This document shows positions 34,260 through 44,709 of a stretch of 64,000 bases of DNA, in pieces (the stretch's first letter is position 1; each line of letters begins with the position of its first letter). Both the position numbers and the translations under genes were made by a program. Below the pieces are notes generated by a model, which ran no database searches, was not told where the DNA came from, and saw only the letters and a program-made list of their open reading frames with translations. Source of the DNA: Thermococcus sp. M39 (GTDB taxonomy: Archaea; Methanobacteriota_B; Thermococci; Thermococcales; Thermococcaceae); assembly GCF_012027325.1 (NCBI RefSeq), contig NZ_SNUG01000003.1:1-64000 (forward strand). Direction: 5' to 3'.

Positions 34260-35409
34260 TCGCCTCACCCTCCTTCTTGCTCTTCTTTACCTTGAATTCA
34301 ATGCTTCTCCTTGTCTTTGGATCAAGGATATCTCTAAGTCCATCACCAAGTAGATTCCAGCCCAATGCTACAAGCATGACAACTAAACCTGGGTAGAATA
34401 CTAGCCACCATGCCTTCGGGAAATACTGAGCTCCATCATAGACTATTCTACCCCAATCAGCTATTGGCGGCGTTGCACCTAAGCCGAGAAAGCTCAATCC
34501 AGCCTCCATGAGGATTACTCCACCGAAGTCAAGGGTTATGTAAACCAATATTGGGCCGATGATGTTTGGTAAGATGTGCTTAAACATTATTGTCCATGAA
34601 CTCAAGCCTATAGCCCTTGCAGCTTCAATGTAAAGCTTCTCCTTCTCTGTTAGCGTTGAACCTCTCGTTATTCTCGCATAAGCAGGCCACCAAACGATAA
34701 TCATCGCCAATATGACAGCTAAAAGCCTTCCAAGGTTTCCAGCTTCTCTAATATCTAAAGCGAATAACCATAGGATAAACTTCTGAATTGCTTCGTGTGC
34801 TGATATGAAGTTCTGAATTCTCTCGGGCAAAACTGCTGATAATGCAATTGCCAGAATTAATGCTGGAAATGCGAGGAACATATCAGTTATACGCATTATT
34901 AGCTCGTCAACTTTTCCACCGTAATAGCCAGCTATGAGTCCTAGGATTATTCCGAGGGGAACTCCAAGTGAAATCACTATAATTGATATTACAAAGCTCG
35001 TCCTTGCACCGCTGAGAATTAAGCTGAGCAAATCTCTACCATAGTGGTCTGAACCCAAGGGAAAGTTTATCACGGTATTGTTGTAAAAGTCAAGGATAAA
35101 CTGACTTCCTGGAGGTGCTAAGATTATTTTGTCGTAGCTCTTTGTGTAGAGCATTGGGAAGAAGTTGTATCTCCAAGGAGCTAATCTAGGCCCAAAAATT
35201 CCCACTAAAATGAACAAGATTACAAGGAATAAACCTATCAAAGCTGGGGGAGATCTGTTGAGTGCGTATAGCATTAAACGCCATTCTTCCATCTTTGATT
35301 TGTTCTTCTCCTTCCAGCCCTTTTTGAATAAGCTTATGAATGAGCCCAACCCATAGACAATCTTATCGGCAAGCTTATCCAAGATACTCTTTTTGTATTC
35401 CTCTTGCAT
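34252..35409 (-). CDS. ABC importer permease (OppC/DppC-like)
   Basis: Membrane permease of 385 residues with an N-terminal soluble stretch of about 45 residues rich in lysine, then OppC_N (NRSPPALIGLFLVILFILVGIFG) and five further helices. The EAA loop reads YIEAARAIGLSSWTIMFKHILPN, the coupling site for the ATPases. The C-terminus is long and basic. Spacing to the OppB-like gene is 10 bases. Larger than bacterial OppC (about 300) through its N-terminal and periplasmic-loop extensions. Confidence 0.92.
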   Translation of the reverse strand: MQEEYKKSILDKLADKIVYGLGSFISLFKKGWKEKNKSKMEEWRLMLYALNRSPPALIGLFLVILFILVGIFGPRLAPWRYNFFPMLYTKSYDKIILAPPGSQFILDFYNNTVINFPLGSDHYGRDLLSLILSGARTSFVISIIVISLGVPLGIILGLIAGYYGGKVDELIMRITDMFLAFPALILAIALSAVLPERIQNFISAHEAIQKFILWLFALDIREAGNLGRLLAVILAMIIVWWPAYARITRGSTLTEKEKLYIEAARAIGLSSWTIMFKHILPNIIGPILVYITLDFGGVILMEAGLSFLGLGATPPIADWGRIVYDGAQYFPKAWWLVFYPGLVVMLVALGWNLLGDGLRDILDPKTRRSIEFKVKKSKKEGEANA

Positions 35410-35419
35410 TTAAACCACC

Positions 35420-36421
35420 TCAATACCTAACTCTTGGGTCAATTACTGCATAGAGGATATCAACCACCAAGTTTGCGGTAACGTAGATTATTGCATAGAT
35501 GAAGGTTATTGCCACAACTGCTGGGAAGTCGAGGTTTTGAATTGAAAGGATTGCATACCTTCCCATTCCCGGTAAAGCGAAGACAGTCTCTGTAATTGGT
35601 GTTCCAGCCAACAAACCACCAAACTGGAGACCGAGAACTGTAACAATTGGAACCAGAGCATTCTTTAGTGCATGCTTGTAAATTCTCAGCTTTGGAACTC
35701 CTTTGGCCTTTAGGAACTGTATGTAGTCACCGCTGAGAGCTTCAAGGAATGAATTCCTGACGAACCTTGCGAGGACACCTGTCCCCATGAATCCCAGAAC
35801 AAATCCTGGAAGCCAGAATCTAGCCAAATGCTGCTTGAAGAGGGTGAAGTTTCCTGTAAGGAGAGAATCAATTATCGGGACATGGGTAATTTGAACGGGT
35901 GGTGCAGGGGGTACTCCAGCCAAATTTGTTATCCTAAACTTAACGAAGAACACAAACAGTAGCAGATATCCCAACCAGAAAACTGGAGTTGAAACACCAA
36001 TGAGAGCGAAAATCCTAACTAATGTATCTATCCAAGTGTTACGCTTTAATGCAGAGATCAAACCCAAAGGAATTCCAATCAATATTGTAAACGTAAACGC
36101 TATTATAGCCAATTGAAACGTAACAGGGAAACGATCTCTAATATCATCAAGAACGGGATTGGAAGTTCTGGGATCAATCAAGGTGTTTGTTGCTAACCCT
36201 TTTATGAGGAACCAGTACTGATCATACCAAGGTTCATTTAAGTGGTACCTCTCCTTAATCCTTTCAACTGCCTCGGGAGATGCTTTTTCACCTCCAGCCC
36301 AGGCTTTAGCGGGATCTGCTGGAATCACATACGCTATTAAGAAAACTATGATAGTCACACCAACGATTGTTGGTATAAATGTAAGAATCCTTCTGATTAA
36401 GAATTTCTTGAGATCTGCCAT
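35420..36421 (-). CDS. ABC importer permease (OppB/DppB-like)
   Basis: Membrane permease of 333 residues, six helices. N-terminal FLIRRILTFIPTIVGVTIIVFLIAYVIPADPA (read as landmark in parts) is the OppB_N hallmark, and the EAA loop is YIQFLKAKGVPKLRIYKHALKN. ATG follows GGAGGGACGGAA. It lies 64 bases after the binding protein gene; this gap is AT-rich and might carry an attenuating T run, letting the binding protein be made in excess. Confidence 0.92.
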   Translation of the reverse strand: MADLKKFLIRRILTFIPTIVGVTIIVFLIAYVIPADPAKAWAGGEKASPEAVERIKERYHLNEPWYDQYWFLIKGLATNTLIDPRTSNPVLDDIRDRFPVTFQLAIIAFTFTILIGIPLGLISALKRNTWIDTLVRIFALIGVSTPVFWLGYLLLFVFFVKFRITNLAGVPPAPPVQITHVPIIDSLLTGNFTLFKQHLARFWLPGFVLGFMGTGVLARFVRNSFLEALSGDYIQFLKAKGVPKLRIYKHALKNALVPIVTVLGLQFGGLLAGTPITETVFALPGMGRYAILSIQNLDFPAVVAITFIYAIIYVTANLVVDILYAVIDPRVRY

Positions 36422-36485
36422 TTCCGTCCCTCCAATTGAGCTTTGGATTCTAAGGAGTTGAAAACTAAATTAAAGAAAAGAAAGA

Positions 36486-38645
36486 TCAGCCAGAAACCTC
36501 GACGTTAACTTCCTTGAACTTAGTTGCACCGTAGAGGAATGGTCCAACCCAGTTGTCTGAGTCTAAGTAGTCTGGCACCCAACCGACAACGTAGACGTCG
36601 AAGTCACCCTTGCTGACCTTTCCTAAGTAGACTGGCCACTCGTAGCTTGAAACTGTAACTTGGAATCCAAGCTGGCTCCAGACGTTCTGGAGGAGCGTCA
36701 TTATCTTCTCACGTGCTGAGTTTCCAGCGTTGTAAATAAGCTCAATCTTGTACTTGGTTGGATCAATACCTGACTCCTTAAGGAGTTGCTGTGCTTTTGC
36801 TATGTTGTAGTCATACTTGATTATTCCGTGCTCGGTATAGCCTGGCCATGGCTTTGGAATTGGACCCCAGTTTCTCTCAAGCAAGCCTGAGTAAACTGTC
36901 TGTGCAATCTGGTCGTATGGAATTGCATAAGCCAAGGCCTGTCTGACCTTAACATTGTTGAATGGCTCCTTGTAGGTGTTGAAGACTATGAATGTAAGTA
37001 TTGGCTGTAAGAGGTCTGTCTGGACAATTGACTCAAATCCATCAAGCTTGAGGCCCTTAACGTCGTTGAGTCTCTCTGGTGGTGTTGCAACAGCATCAAC
37101 TGTTCCTGTCTGGAAGAGCTGAATTCTTGAAACAGCATCGTTGTTTATAACATAGATAACTCTCTTGTGAAGTGGCTTGATGTTGTTCCATATCTCCTTG
37201 TTCCAGTAGTATGGGTTAAGCTCAAGGACGATGTATGAGTTCTCCTGGTACTCTTTGACATAATATGGTCCTGTTCCAACGGGCTTCTTGTGCATGAGCT
37301 GGTGGGTTGGATCCTGCTCTCCTTCCTGGACGTACTTTGCCCATGCACTTGGATTCTTACCGTTGTCTGATGCCTTTAATGCTTCCTCATACTTGTCACC
37401 AAGGAGGTACTCCATCGGAACTACTGAGAGGAATGGGTCAGCCAAGATGTTGAGCACCGGTGCATATGGGTGTGGTAATACGAGCTTGAAGACTCCAGCT
37501 GTCTTTCCGCTGTAGCCAAAGAGGTTGAGGAGGTCATTTAGTGACTTGACTTCAACTGTCTTACCCTTATATTCTGCGATGAGCTTCTCGCTCTTGAGAA
37601 TGTTCTCAAACTCCTGCTCTGTTAATGCTTGGGATTTATTAACGTCCATGAACTCTGAAACCATCCATGAGACACTGTGTCCCAACCTCTGAACACGCCA
37701 GAATGTGAAGGCAACATCTGTTGCATCAATTGGGTAAGTCTTGTCGTCCCATGGGTCATATGCTACAACTCCCCCTCTAATGACAAAGTACCACTCTGTG
37801 CCGTCTTCGTTATGTGCCCATGCAACTGCAAGATCTGGACTGACCTCTTCAGTTTCATCCTTCCAGTAGGTAACTAAGGTATCACCAATCTCGTGCCAAA
37901 GCTCCCATCCAAAGGTCTCGTAAGTCCAAGCTGGGTCAAAGCTCTCCGGCCATCCAATTGTACCTATAACATAGGTTTCAGCATCGTTCTTGTACTCACC
38001 AATTCCTATGTTGATGCTCGGGGCATTTGGATCTTCCCAAAGAAGGTCATACCTCTCTGGAAGGGTTGGGTGGTAGTACCTTCCCTTAACCCAGTTCCAA
38101 TAAACACGCAATTGTCTGTTCTGTCCGATGATAACTTCGGGAACATAGTAGTTTCCTAATATGTAGAGTGCCTTAAACAGTTCACTTCTGATAGTTGGGT
38201 CAGTTTGTCTTCTTGCGGCAATTACAAGAGCGTCAACATTGGCATTTCTGAAGAATGCAGGGTTAATTGCACCGAAACCTTGTCCCTCTTCCATAAGCTT
38301 CTTGATATCTGGGGTGTTAGCCTCATCAACTACGTAGCTTACTTTAATTACCTTCTTGCCGCTTGGAAGTGAAACTGTTGGACTTTCTCCCTTTGGACCA
38401 ACGACTATAACGGAATTGTCAGTTTCAATTACAGTGACTTTACCAAGCTCAAGAATTGCAGGAGTGACTCCAGATGGCTTTTGGGTCTCAGTTGCTGTTT
38501 GGGTTGGGGAAGATGGTGTTGTTTGAGTTGTTGGCTGTGTTGTAGTTGGGGTCGTCGTTGTCTTTTCTCCACCAATACATCCGCTGGCAATTACTGAAAA
38601 ACCTAAAATTGCAATTAAAAACAATGCCGTTAAAGCCTTTCTCAT
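36486..38645 (-). CDS. ABC importer solute-binding lipoprotein (family 5)
   Basis: Extracellular binding protein, 719 residues. The signal peptide ends in the lipobox IASGC (Cys at residue 22), followed by a Thr/Pro-rich linker of about 40 residues as in many thermococcal surface proteins. The SBP_bac_5 domain follows, e.g. GTGPYYVKEYQENSYIVLELNPYYW in the second half and VKVRQALAYAIPYDQI. An extra segment of about 120 residues (VTVIETDNSVIVVGPKG...) precedes the core. Likely substrates are oligopeptides or oligosaccharides. First gene of its operon; GGGGGGAT before the ATG. Confidence 0.92.
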   Translation of the reverse strand: MRKALTALFLIAILGFSVIASGCIGGEKTTTTPTTTQPTTQTTPSSPTQTATETQKPSGVTPAILELGKVTVIETDNSVIVVGPKGESPTVSLPSGKKVIKVSYVVDEANTPDIKKLMEEGQGFGAINPAFFRNANVDALVIAARRQTDPTIRSELFKALYILGNYYVPEVIIGQNRQLRVYWNWVKGRYYHPTLPERYDLLWEDPNAPSINIGIGEYKNDAETYVIGTIGWPESFDPAWTYETFGWELWHEIGDTLVTYWKDETEEVSPDLAVAWAHNEDGTEWYFVIRGGVVAYDPWDDKTYPIDATDVAFTFWRVQRLGHSVSWMVSEFMDVNKSQALTEQEFENILKSEKLIAEYKGKTVEVKSLNDLLNLFGYSGKTAGVFKLVLPHPYAPVLNILADPFLSVVPMEYLLGDKYEEALKASDNGKNPSAWAKYVQEGEQDPTHQLMHKKPVGTGPYYVKEYQENSYIVLELNPYYWNKEIWNNIKPLHKRVIYVINNDAVSRIQLFQTGTVDAVATPPERLNDVKGLKLDGFESIVQTDLLQPILTFIVFNTYKEPFNNVKVRQALAYAIPYDQIAQTVYSGLLERNWGPIPKPWPGYTEHGIIKYDYNIAKAQQLLKESGIDPTKYKIELIYNAGNSAREKIMTLLQNVWSQLGFQVTVSSYEWPVYLGKVSKGDFDVYVVGWVPDYLDSDNWVGPFLYGATKFKEVNVEVSG

Positions 38646-39063
38646 GGGTATCCCCCCATGGCTAAAGCAATAATCTATATGAGCATAAGCAGTAATAAAA
38701 CTTTCGATTACTTAGACAAATTTATGACTAAATAATTAGCTTGCTTTTAGAATGTCTTACAAAATGTTTCATATTTCCCGCAAATTGTTATCAAAATGAA
38801 AACATTCAAAAAAAGTTGGCATCTAATGTACACCTTAAACGCTCAATAGTGCACATTTTGTGATACTATAATAGAAAGACGTGCAATGCTGTTCTAGATT
38901 TTAGTATACCACAAGTCAAGAATTACCACAGTCCAAAGATTCCCACCATTGCACTGAAACATTCACGAGCTTATTACACAACACAACAGCAAAATCAATT
39001 ACGAAAAGCTTAAATGAGATGAAATGCTAGTAACATCTGTAAAAAACTGCTCTGGTGGTGTAA
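38646..39063. promoter_or_regulatory. Intergenic region upstream of the binding-protein gene
   Basis: A 418-base AT-rich stretch without an open frame of note. For the importer operon (minus strand) AAGTTTTATTACTG near 38690-38703 is a TATA candidate. Further upstream an imperfect inverted repeat, AATGTACAC (38825-38833) and GTGCACATT (38849-38857), 8 of 9 matching with a 15-base spacer, could be an operator. For the plus-strand RAM gene, GAAAAGCTTAAATGAG near 39003-39018 may be the TATA box. Nothing else stands out. Confidence 0.45.
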
Positions 39064-39306
39064 ATGGTTAGGGCATATGTTTTATTGACAGTTGAAATTG
39101 GAAAAGTAGAAAAAGTTATAGAAGAGCTCAAAAAGATACCTGGAGTTACAAAGGCAGATGCTGTGACTGGACCTTATGATGCAATAATACACATCGAAGC
39201 AGAAGACCTGGGAGAGCTCACAAGGAAGATACTGCACGACATCCACAACATTGATGGCGTAATAGACACTACAACAGCAATAGTAGTTGAGTTAGAGGAG
39301 GAGTAA
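39064..39306 (+). CDS. Stand-alone Lrp/AsnC effector-binding domain protein
   Basis: An 80-residue protein made only of the Lrp C-terminal RAM domain: AYVLLTVEIGKVEKVIEELKKIPGV, then VTGPYDAIIHIEAEDLGELTRKILHDIHNIDGV. No helix-turn-helix. Such proteins bind amino acids and form rings or mix with full-length Lrp regulators. GGTGGTG precedes the ATG. Ends one base before the SRP19 stop on the other strand. Family call is strong, ligand unknown. Confidence 0.9.
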   Translation: MVRAYVLLTVEIGKVEKVIEELKKIPGVTKADAVTGPYDAIIHIEAEDLGELTRKILHDIHNIDGVIDTTTAIVVELEEE

Positions 39307-39618
39307 CTACTTTTTCCGCCTTTTGGACTTCCTGAACTCCCTAATCTTTTGGGCAATTAGTTTTAGGCTTTTTGACTTTCCATGTCTGCTTTCAACAATA
39401 AGCATTCCCCTCGTTCTTAAAGATTCATCTAGTCCAGATAATCTTGGATTCATCTTTTCCGACTCAACTTCAACAATCTTCATGTTAAGAGCTTCCGCTG
39501 CCCTAATGATTTCATCGAGCTTAGGTGACTCAACTGCCAAGTTCTTGGGAACTTCTCTTCCATATTTTCTCGAAAGTCTTGCATCTAGTTCATTTGCCCA
39601 CACTACAAATTTCTTCAT
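39307..39618 (-). CDS. srp19: Signal recognition particle protein SRP19
   Basis: RNA-binding protein of 103 residues that binds helices 6 and 8 of SRP RNA and prepares it for SRP54. Recognised by MKKFVVWANELDARLSRKYGREVP and the C-terminal basic tail KIREFRKSKRRKK. The 7S RNA it binds is encoded at 47.7 kb in the same window. No ribosome binding site is clear; the ATG has AT-rich sequence TTTTAAATC about 25 bases upstream, so a leaderless message is likely. Confidence 0.93.
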   Translation of the reverse strand: MKKFVVWANELDARLSRKYGREVPKNLAVESPKLDEIIRAAEALNMKIVEVESEKMNPRLSGLDESLRTRGMLIVESRHGKSKSLKLIAQKIREFRKSKRRKK

Positions 39619-39678
39619 TTACTAACACCTAAAAGATTTAAAAGATCAAGAGCATTAAAAATTCTTTGGTGGGTTAAA

Positions 39679-40305
39679 ATGGAAATTCACTCAATTGAAA
39701 AATTTCTTAAAGGCCAAGTGCGAGGGGGAGATATTGTTTTAATTGAGTATCCTAGCGCATATCCTTTTGAAGATCTTGTGTGGGGAAAAATCATTCCCGA
39801 AATCTCTCAAGATAACCAGATAGTAATTGATGATTTCTTTGGTATCGGAGATTTAAGCTTTAGAAACTATATCAGAAAGGTTTCTCCAAAGCAATACAAA
39901 AAGATTATTGAGATAACAAAGCATATAAATGTAATCAAAATCGGTCCCGGGAGAGCCAGCTACGGCTCAATTATCGACGAGATCCCATTGACGTATGAAA
40001 TATCCGAATTTATGAAGAACTACTACGACGCAATTAGAAAAGCCCTCGTAGATTCTATTAAGCCCCTATACTTTCTAAGCTTTGGACTAGCTGAGTACTT
40101 CTACTTTGGAAAGGAAAAAGCTCTTCAAGCAATTCTCTTCAGCAGAAGCAATCTCCCGGTCGAGGACTGGACATCAATTTACCTTATAAACAAAGACGTA
40201 ATAGAAAAGCCTCACCTGGCAATTCTGGAAGACATCTCAGCGTGGATCCTCGACATAGACAAAGAAGAAGGGAAATACACTATTAGGATTAAAAAAGAAA
40301 GCTGA
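39679..40305 (+). CDS. DUF257 family protein
   Basis: Thermococcales-specific family DUF257, 208 residues, soluble. It has a RecA/KaiC-like core pattern: GGDIVLIEYPSAYPFEDLVWGK near the N-terminus, DDFFGIGDL in the middle, but no Walker A motif, so it is probably not an ATPase. GGTGGGTTAAA precedes the ATG. It reads into trmI after 12 bases, suggesting co-transcription. Function unknown. Confidence 0.85.
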   Translation: MEIHSIEKFLKGQVRGGDIVLIEYPSAYPFEDLVWGKIIPEISQDNQIVIDDFFGIGDLSFRNYIRKVSPKQYKKIIEITKHINVIKIGPGRASYGSIIDEIPLTYEISEFMKNYYDAIRKALVDSIKPLYFLSFGLAEYFYFGKEKALQAILFSRSNLPVEDWTSIYLINKDVIEKPHLAILEDISAWILDIDKEEGKYTIRIKKES

Positions 40306-40317
40306 TGGTGAGAAAAA

Positions 40318-41079
40318 GTGATAACAGAAGGAGAAAAAGTTCTGCTAGTTGATCCTAGAGGAAAGAGGTACCTTATAACTGTGAAAAAAGATGAATTTCA
40401 TACAGATTTAGGAAAGATAAACCTTGAGGAGATAATTGGGAAGAATTTTGGAGATATTGTTGAGTCTCACAAAGGGTACAAGTTCAAAATTTTAAAGCCC
40501 AGAATAGTTGATTTCATTGATAAAATGAAGCGCGGCCCTCAGATAATTCATCCCAAAGATGCCGCCCAAATTGTGGCTTTTGCTGGAATCTCTCCAGGGG
40601 ATTTTATAGTTGAAGCTGGAGTTGGGAGCGGTGCACTAACTCTCTTCTTGGCAAATATAATTGGACCTAACGGAAGGATAGTCAGTTATGAGGTTAGAGA
40701 AGACTTTGCAAAGCTTGCATGGAAAAACATTGAATGGGCAGGTTTTGATGACAGAGTTACTATAAAGCTCAAGAGCATTTACGACGGAATAGACGAGAAA
40801 GACGTTGATCACATAATTCTCGACTTACCTCAGCCAGAGAGAGTTGTTGAGCACGCTGTAGAAGCCTTAAAACCCGGAGGATATTTTGTAGCTTATACTC
40901 CATGTATAAACCAAGTTGCTCGCCTTTATGAAAAGCTAAGAGAGTTTAAAGAGCATTTCATGAGGCCCAAAACTATTGAATGTTTGGTTAGAGAGCAAGA
41001 AGTAAAGAGAGAGTGCATAAGGCCGAAAACGAGAATGATTGCACACACCGGTTACATCACGTTTGCAAGGAAAATTTAG
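40318..41079 (+). CDS. trmI: tRNA m1A57/58 methyltransferase TrmI
   Basis: SAM-dependent enzyme methylating A57 and A58 in the T-loop of tRNA; 253 residues. N-terminal beta domain (residues 1-70), then the Rossmann fold with EAGVGSGALTLFLA (motif I), SYEVREDFAKLA and LDLPQPE (motif IV). Cysteines in TPCINQ, IECLVRE and KRECIRP could form stabilising disulfides as known for Pyrococcus TrmI. GTG start, GGTGAGAAAAA upstream. Its 3' end touches a C/D sRNA encoded on the opposite strand. Confidence 0.93.
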   Translation: MITEGEKVLLVDPRGKRYLITVKKDEFHTDLGKINLEEIIGKNFGDIVESHKGYKFKILKPRIVDFIDKMKRGPQIIHPKDAAQIVAFAGISPGDFIVEAGVGSGALTLFLANIIGPNGRIVSYEVREDFAKLAWKNIEWAGFDDRVTIKLKSIYDGIDEKDVDHIILDLPQPERVVEHAVEALKPGGYFVAYTPCINQVARLYEKLREFKEHFMRPKTIECLVREQEVKRECIRPKTRMIAHTGYITFARKI

Positions 41080-41137
41080 TCAGCAGAGAGGGAGGTTCAT
41101 CATCACCTCAGCGTACCGTGAGGCTCATCCCCAATTC
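41077..41137 (-). ncRNA. C/D box sRNA (23S rRNA guide candidate)
   Basis: Minus-strand order: C box-like GGGATGA (41131-41125), 13-base guide GCCTCACGGTACG, D' CTGA (41111-41108), C' ATGATGA (41103-41097), 13-base guide ACCTCCCTCTCTG, D CTGA (41083-41080). Equal guide lengths and a four-base D'-C' gap are as expected for archaeal 2'-O-methylation guides. The D' guide is complementary to GTACCGTGAGG, a universally conserved 23S rRNA stretch. A TATA-like TCCTAAAAAG lies about 25 bases upstream of the RNA (near 41160). Confidence 0.7.
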
Positions 41138-41202
41138 TGAAATTTAGGCTCCTCTTTTTAGGATTTTTGGTTAAGTGTTGCTATTCTCAAATTTTCTTCA
41201 AT

Positions 41203-41241
41203 GTTGTTAACCTTTGGTTAACAATACTTTTATAAATACTT
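41203..41241 (+). promoter_or_regulatory. nfn (sud) promoter with perfect SurR consensus
   Basis: 41203-41219 reads GTTgttAACctttgGTT, a perfect match to GTTn3AACn5GTT, the binding sequence of SurR, the redox-sensing regulator of sulfur/hydrogen metabolism. It is followed after seven bases by TATA box CTTTTATAAATAC (about 41227-41239). A site upstream of TATA is where SurR activates hydrogenase genes in Pyrococcus. The inner GTTAACCTTTGGTTAAC is itself a 17-base inverted repeat. Confidence 0.75.
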
Positions 41242-41298
41242 AATGTTCAAAACTTTTAGGAATGTTCAATAATGAGCACATGTACGGAGGTGTTCATT

Positions 41299-43610
<2,312 letters not shown>

Positions 43611-43632
43611 TTTTTCTTCTATCCTTTTCTAC
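43611..43632 (+). terminator. T-rich terminator after sudA
   Basis: TTTTTCTTCTATCCTTTTC right after the stop codon, no hairpin, typical of thermococcal termination. It lies well before the TATA box (about 43642-43653) of the next RNA gene. Confidence 0.45.
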
Positions 43633-43671
43633 ATCTTAAGGGATAAATTTATCAGCTCTCACGAGAAATCA

Positions 43672-43733
43672 TAATGGCTATGAGGAGCCTCACGATATCT
43701 GAGGCATGATGAGGGGCATACTGGCCGAGCCTA
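43672..43733 (+). ncRNA. C/D box sRNA
   Basis: C-like ATGAGGA (43680-43686, one change from RTGATGA), guide GCCTCACGATAT (12), D' CTGA (43699-43702), 3-base gap, C' ATGATGA (43706-43712), guide GGGGCATACTGG (12), D CCGA (43725-43728, one change from CTGA). GGC before and GCC after can pair as terminal stem. TATA-like GATAAATTTATC sits about 25 bases upstream. Its D' guide shares GCCTCACG with the sRNA at 41.1 kb. Targets not identified. Confidence 0.62.
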
Positions 43734-43805
43734 TTTGTAGGAGCAGACTTTTTCTACCTACCTTTTGAATTCCAATAACTTTATTTTACCGAGAGGCAAC
43801 AATAA

Positions 43806-43864
43806 AGTGAGCGATGACGAACTCTAGGGTATCTGAAATGTGATGAAAAAAGAAAGCCGAGCTA
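43806..43864 (+). ncRNA. C/D box sRNA
   Basis: C-like ATGACGA (43814-43820, one change), guide ACTCTAGGGTAT (12), D' CTGA (43833-43836), 3-base gap, C' GTGATGA (43840-43846, perfect), guide AAAAAGAAAG (10), D CCGA (43857-43860). Same architecture and same CCGA variant as the sRNA 110 bases upstream. TATA-like CTTTATTTTACC (about 43779-43790) is well spaced. Low-complexity second guide suggests that only the D' guide is used. Ends against the stop of the next gene on the other strand. Confidence 0.6.
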
Positions 43865-44203
43865 CTCCTTTTCCTCCTCTTCAATCTCCTCAAGGATGTG
43901 TTCAAACTTCTTGAAGTCCTCGCTCTGTGCAACGAGAGTTATGAACTCGTCAATCTCCTCCTTCTCGAGGAATGAACCAACTAAGAGCCTTCCAGTGTAA
44001 CGGTTGTTCTTAATTTCCCAGAACATGTAGAATTCGGGGAATTTGTTCTTGATTTCTCTATAAGCAACTCCATACTTAGAGTCCTTAAGAGGGTTCTGCT
44101 CAAGGAAGAAATGATTTTCAGAGAGCTCAATCTTATGGAGAATAGCTCCGCGCTTAGTTCTCACAAGCTTAACCTTAACATCCCATTCTTTTAGGGTCCT
44201 CAT
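43862..44203 (-). CDS. Conserved hypothetical protein next to gcvH
   Basis: Not recognised; 113 residues, soluble, strand-rich centre (VKVKLVRTKRGAILHKIELSENHFFLEQNP) with an acidic helical C-terminus ending EEIEEEEKE. GGAGGTG five bases before the ATG at 44203 selects this start over an upstream ATG. Follows gcvH by about 45 bases on the same strand, so co-transcription is likely; this could hint at a role in lipoyl or one-carbon metabolism but no motif says so. Confidence 0.78.
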   Translation of the reverse strand: MRTLKEWDVKVKLVRTKRGAILHKIELSENHFFLEQNPLKDSKYGVAYREIKNKFPEFYMFWEIKNNRYTGRLLVGSFLEKEEIDEFITLVAQSEDFKKFEHILEEIEEEEKE

Positions 44204-44247
44204 AAGAACACCTCCAACGAAATATGAAAAAACAAACCCAAACAAAA

Positions 44248-44652
44248 TCAGAGGCTCTTCAAGTATTCAGCATACTGCTCTGCTGTCATAAGATTCTTTA
44301 AGTCTTCTTCAAGGTTTGACGGCTTAATCTTTGCAATCCATGCTCCATATGGATCCTCGTTGATTTTTTCTGGGGAATCCTCAAGCTCTCCATTAACTTC
44401 AACAACTTCACCGCTGACTGGAGCGTAAACTTCGCTCACAGCCTTGACGCTCTCAATTTCACAGAGAACATCTCCTTGAGAAACTTCTTTTCCAACTTCT
44501 GGAAGCTCAACGTATGCAACATCGCCAAGCTCTTTTTGAGCATAGTCGCTTATTCCGACAAGAACAGTTCCATCATCTAAAACTTGAGCCCATTCATGCT
44601 CCTTTGTGTAGTATAATCCTTCTTTAACTTTATATTCGCCCACCTCAATCAT
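44248..44652 (-). CDS. gcvH: Glycine cleavage system H protein
   Basis: Lipoyl carrier protein of the glycine cleavage system, 134 residues. The lipoylated lysine lies in IESVKAVSEVYAP (about residue 66), preceded by GDVAYVELPEVG, all typical. The P and T proteins are not in this window. ATG at 44652 is preceded by GGTGGTTCTC; an ATG three codons upstream is less well placed. A TATA-like CATTTAAACC lies about 40 bases upstream. Confidence 0.94.
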   Translation of the reverse strand: MIEVGEYKVKEGLYYTKEHEWAQVLDDGTVLVGISDYAQKELGDVAYVELPEVGKEVSQGDVLCEIESVKAVSEVYAPVSGEVVEVNGELEDSPEKINEDPYGAWIAKIKPSNLEEDLKNLMTAEQYAEYLKSL

Positions 44653-44709
44653 GAGAACCACCAGAGTGTTTTACAGCTAAAAAACATTTAAACCTTTCTA
44701 CATTTTTGG

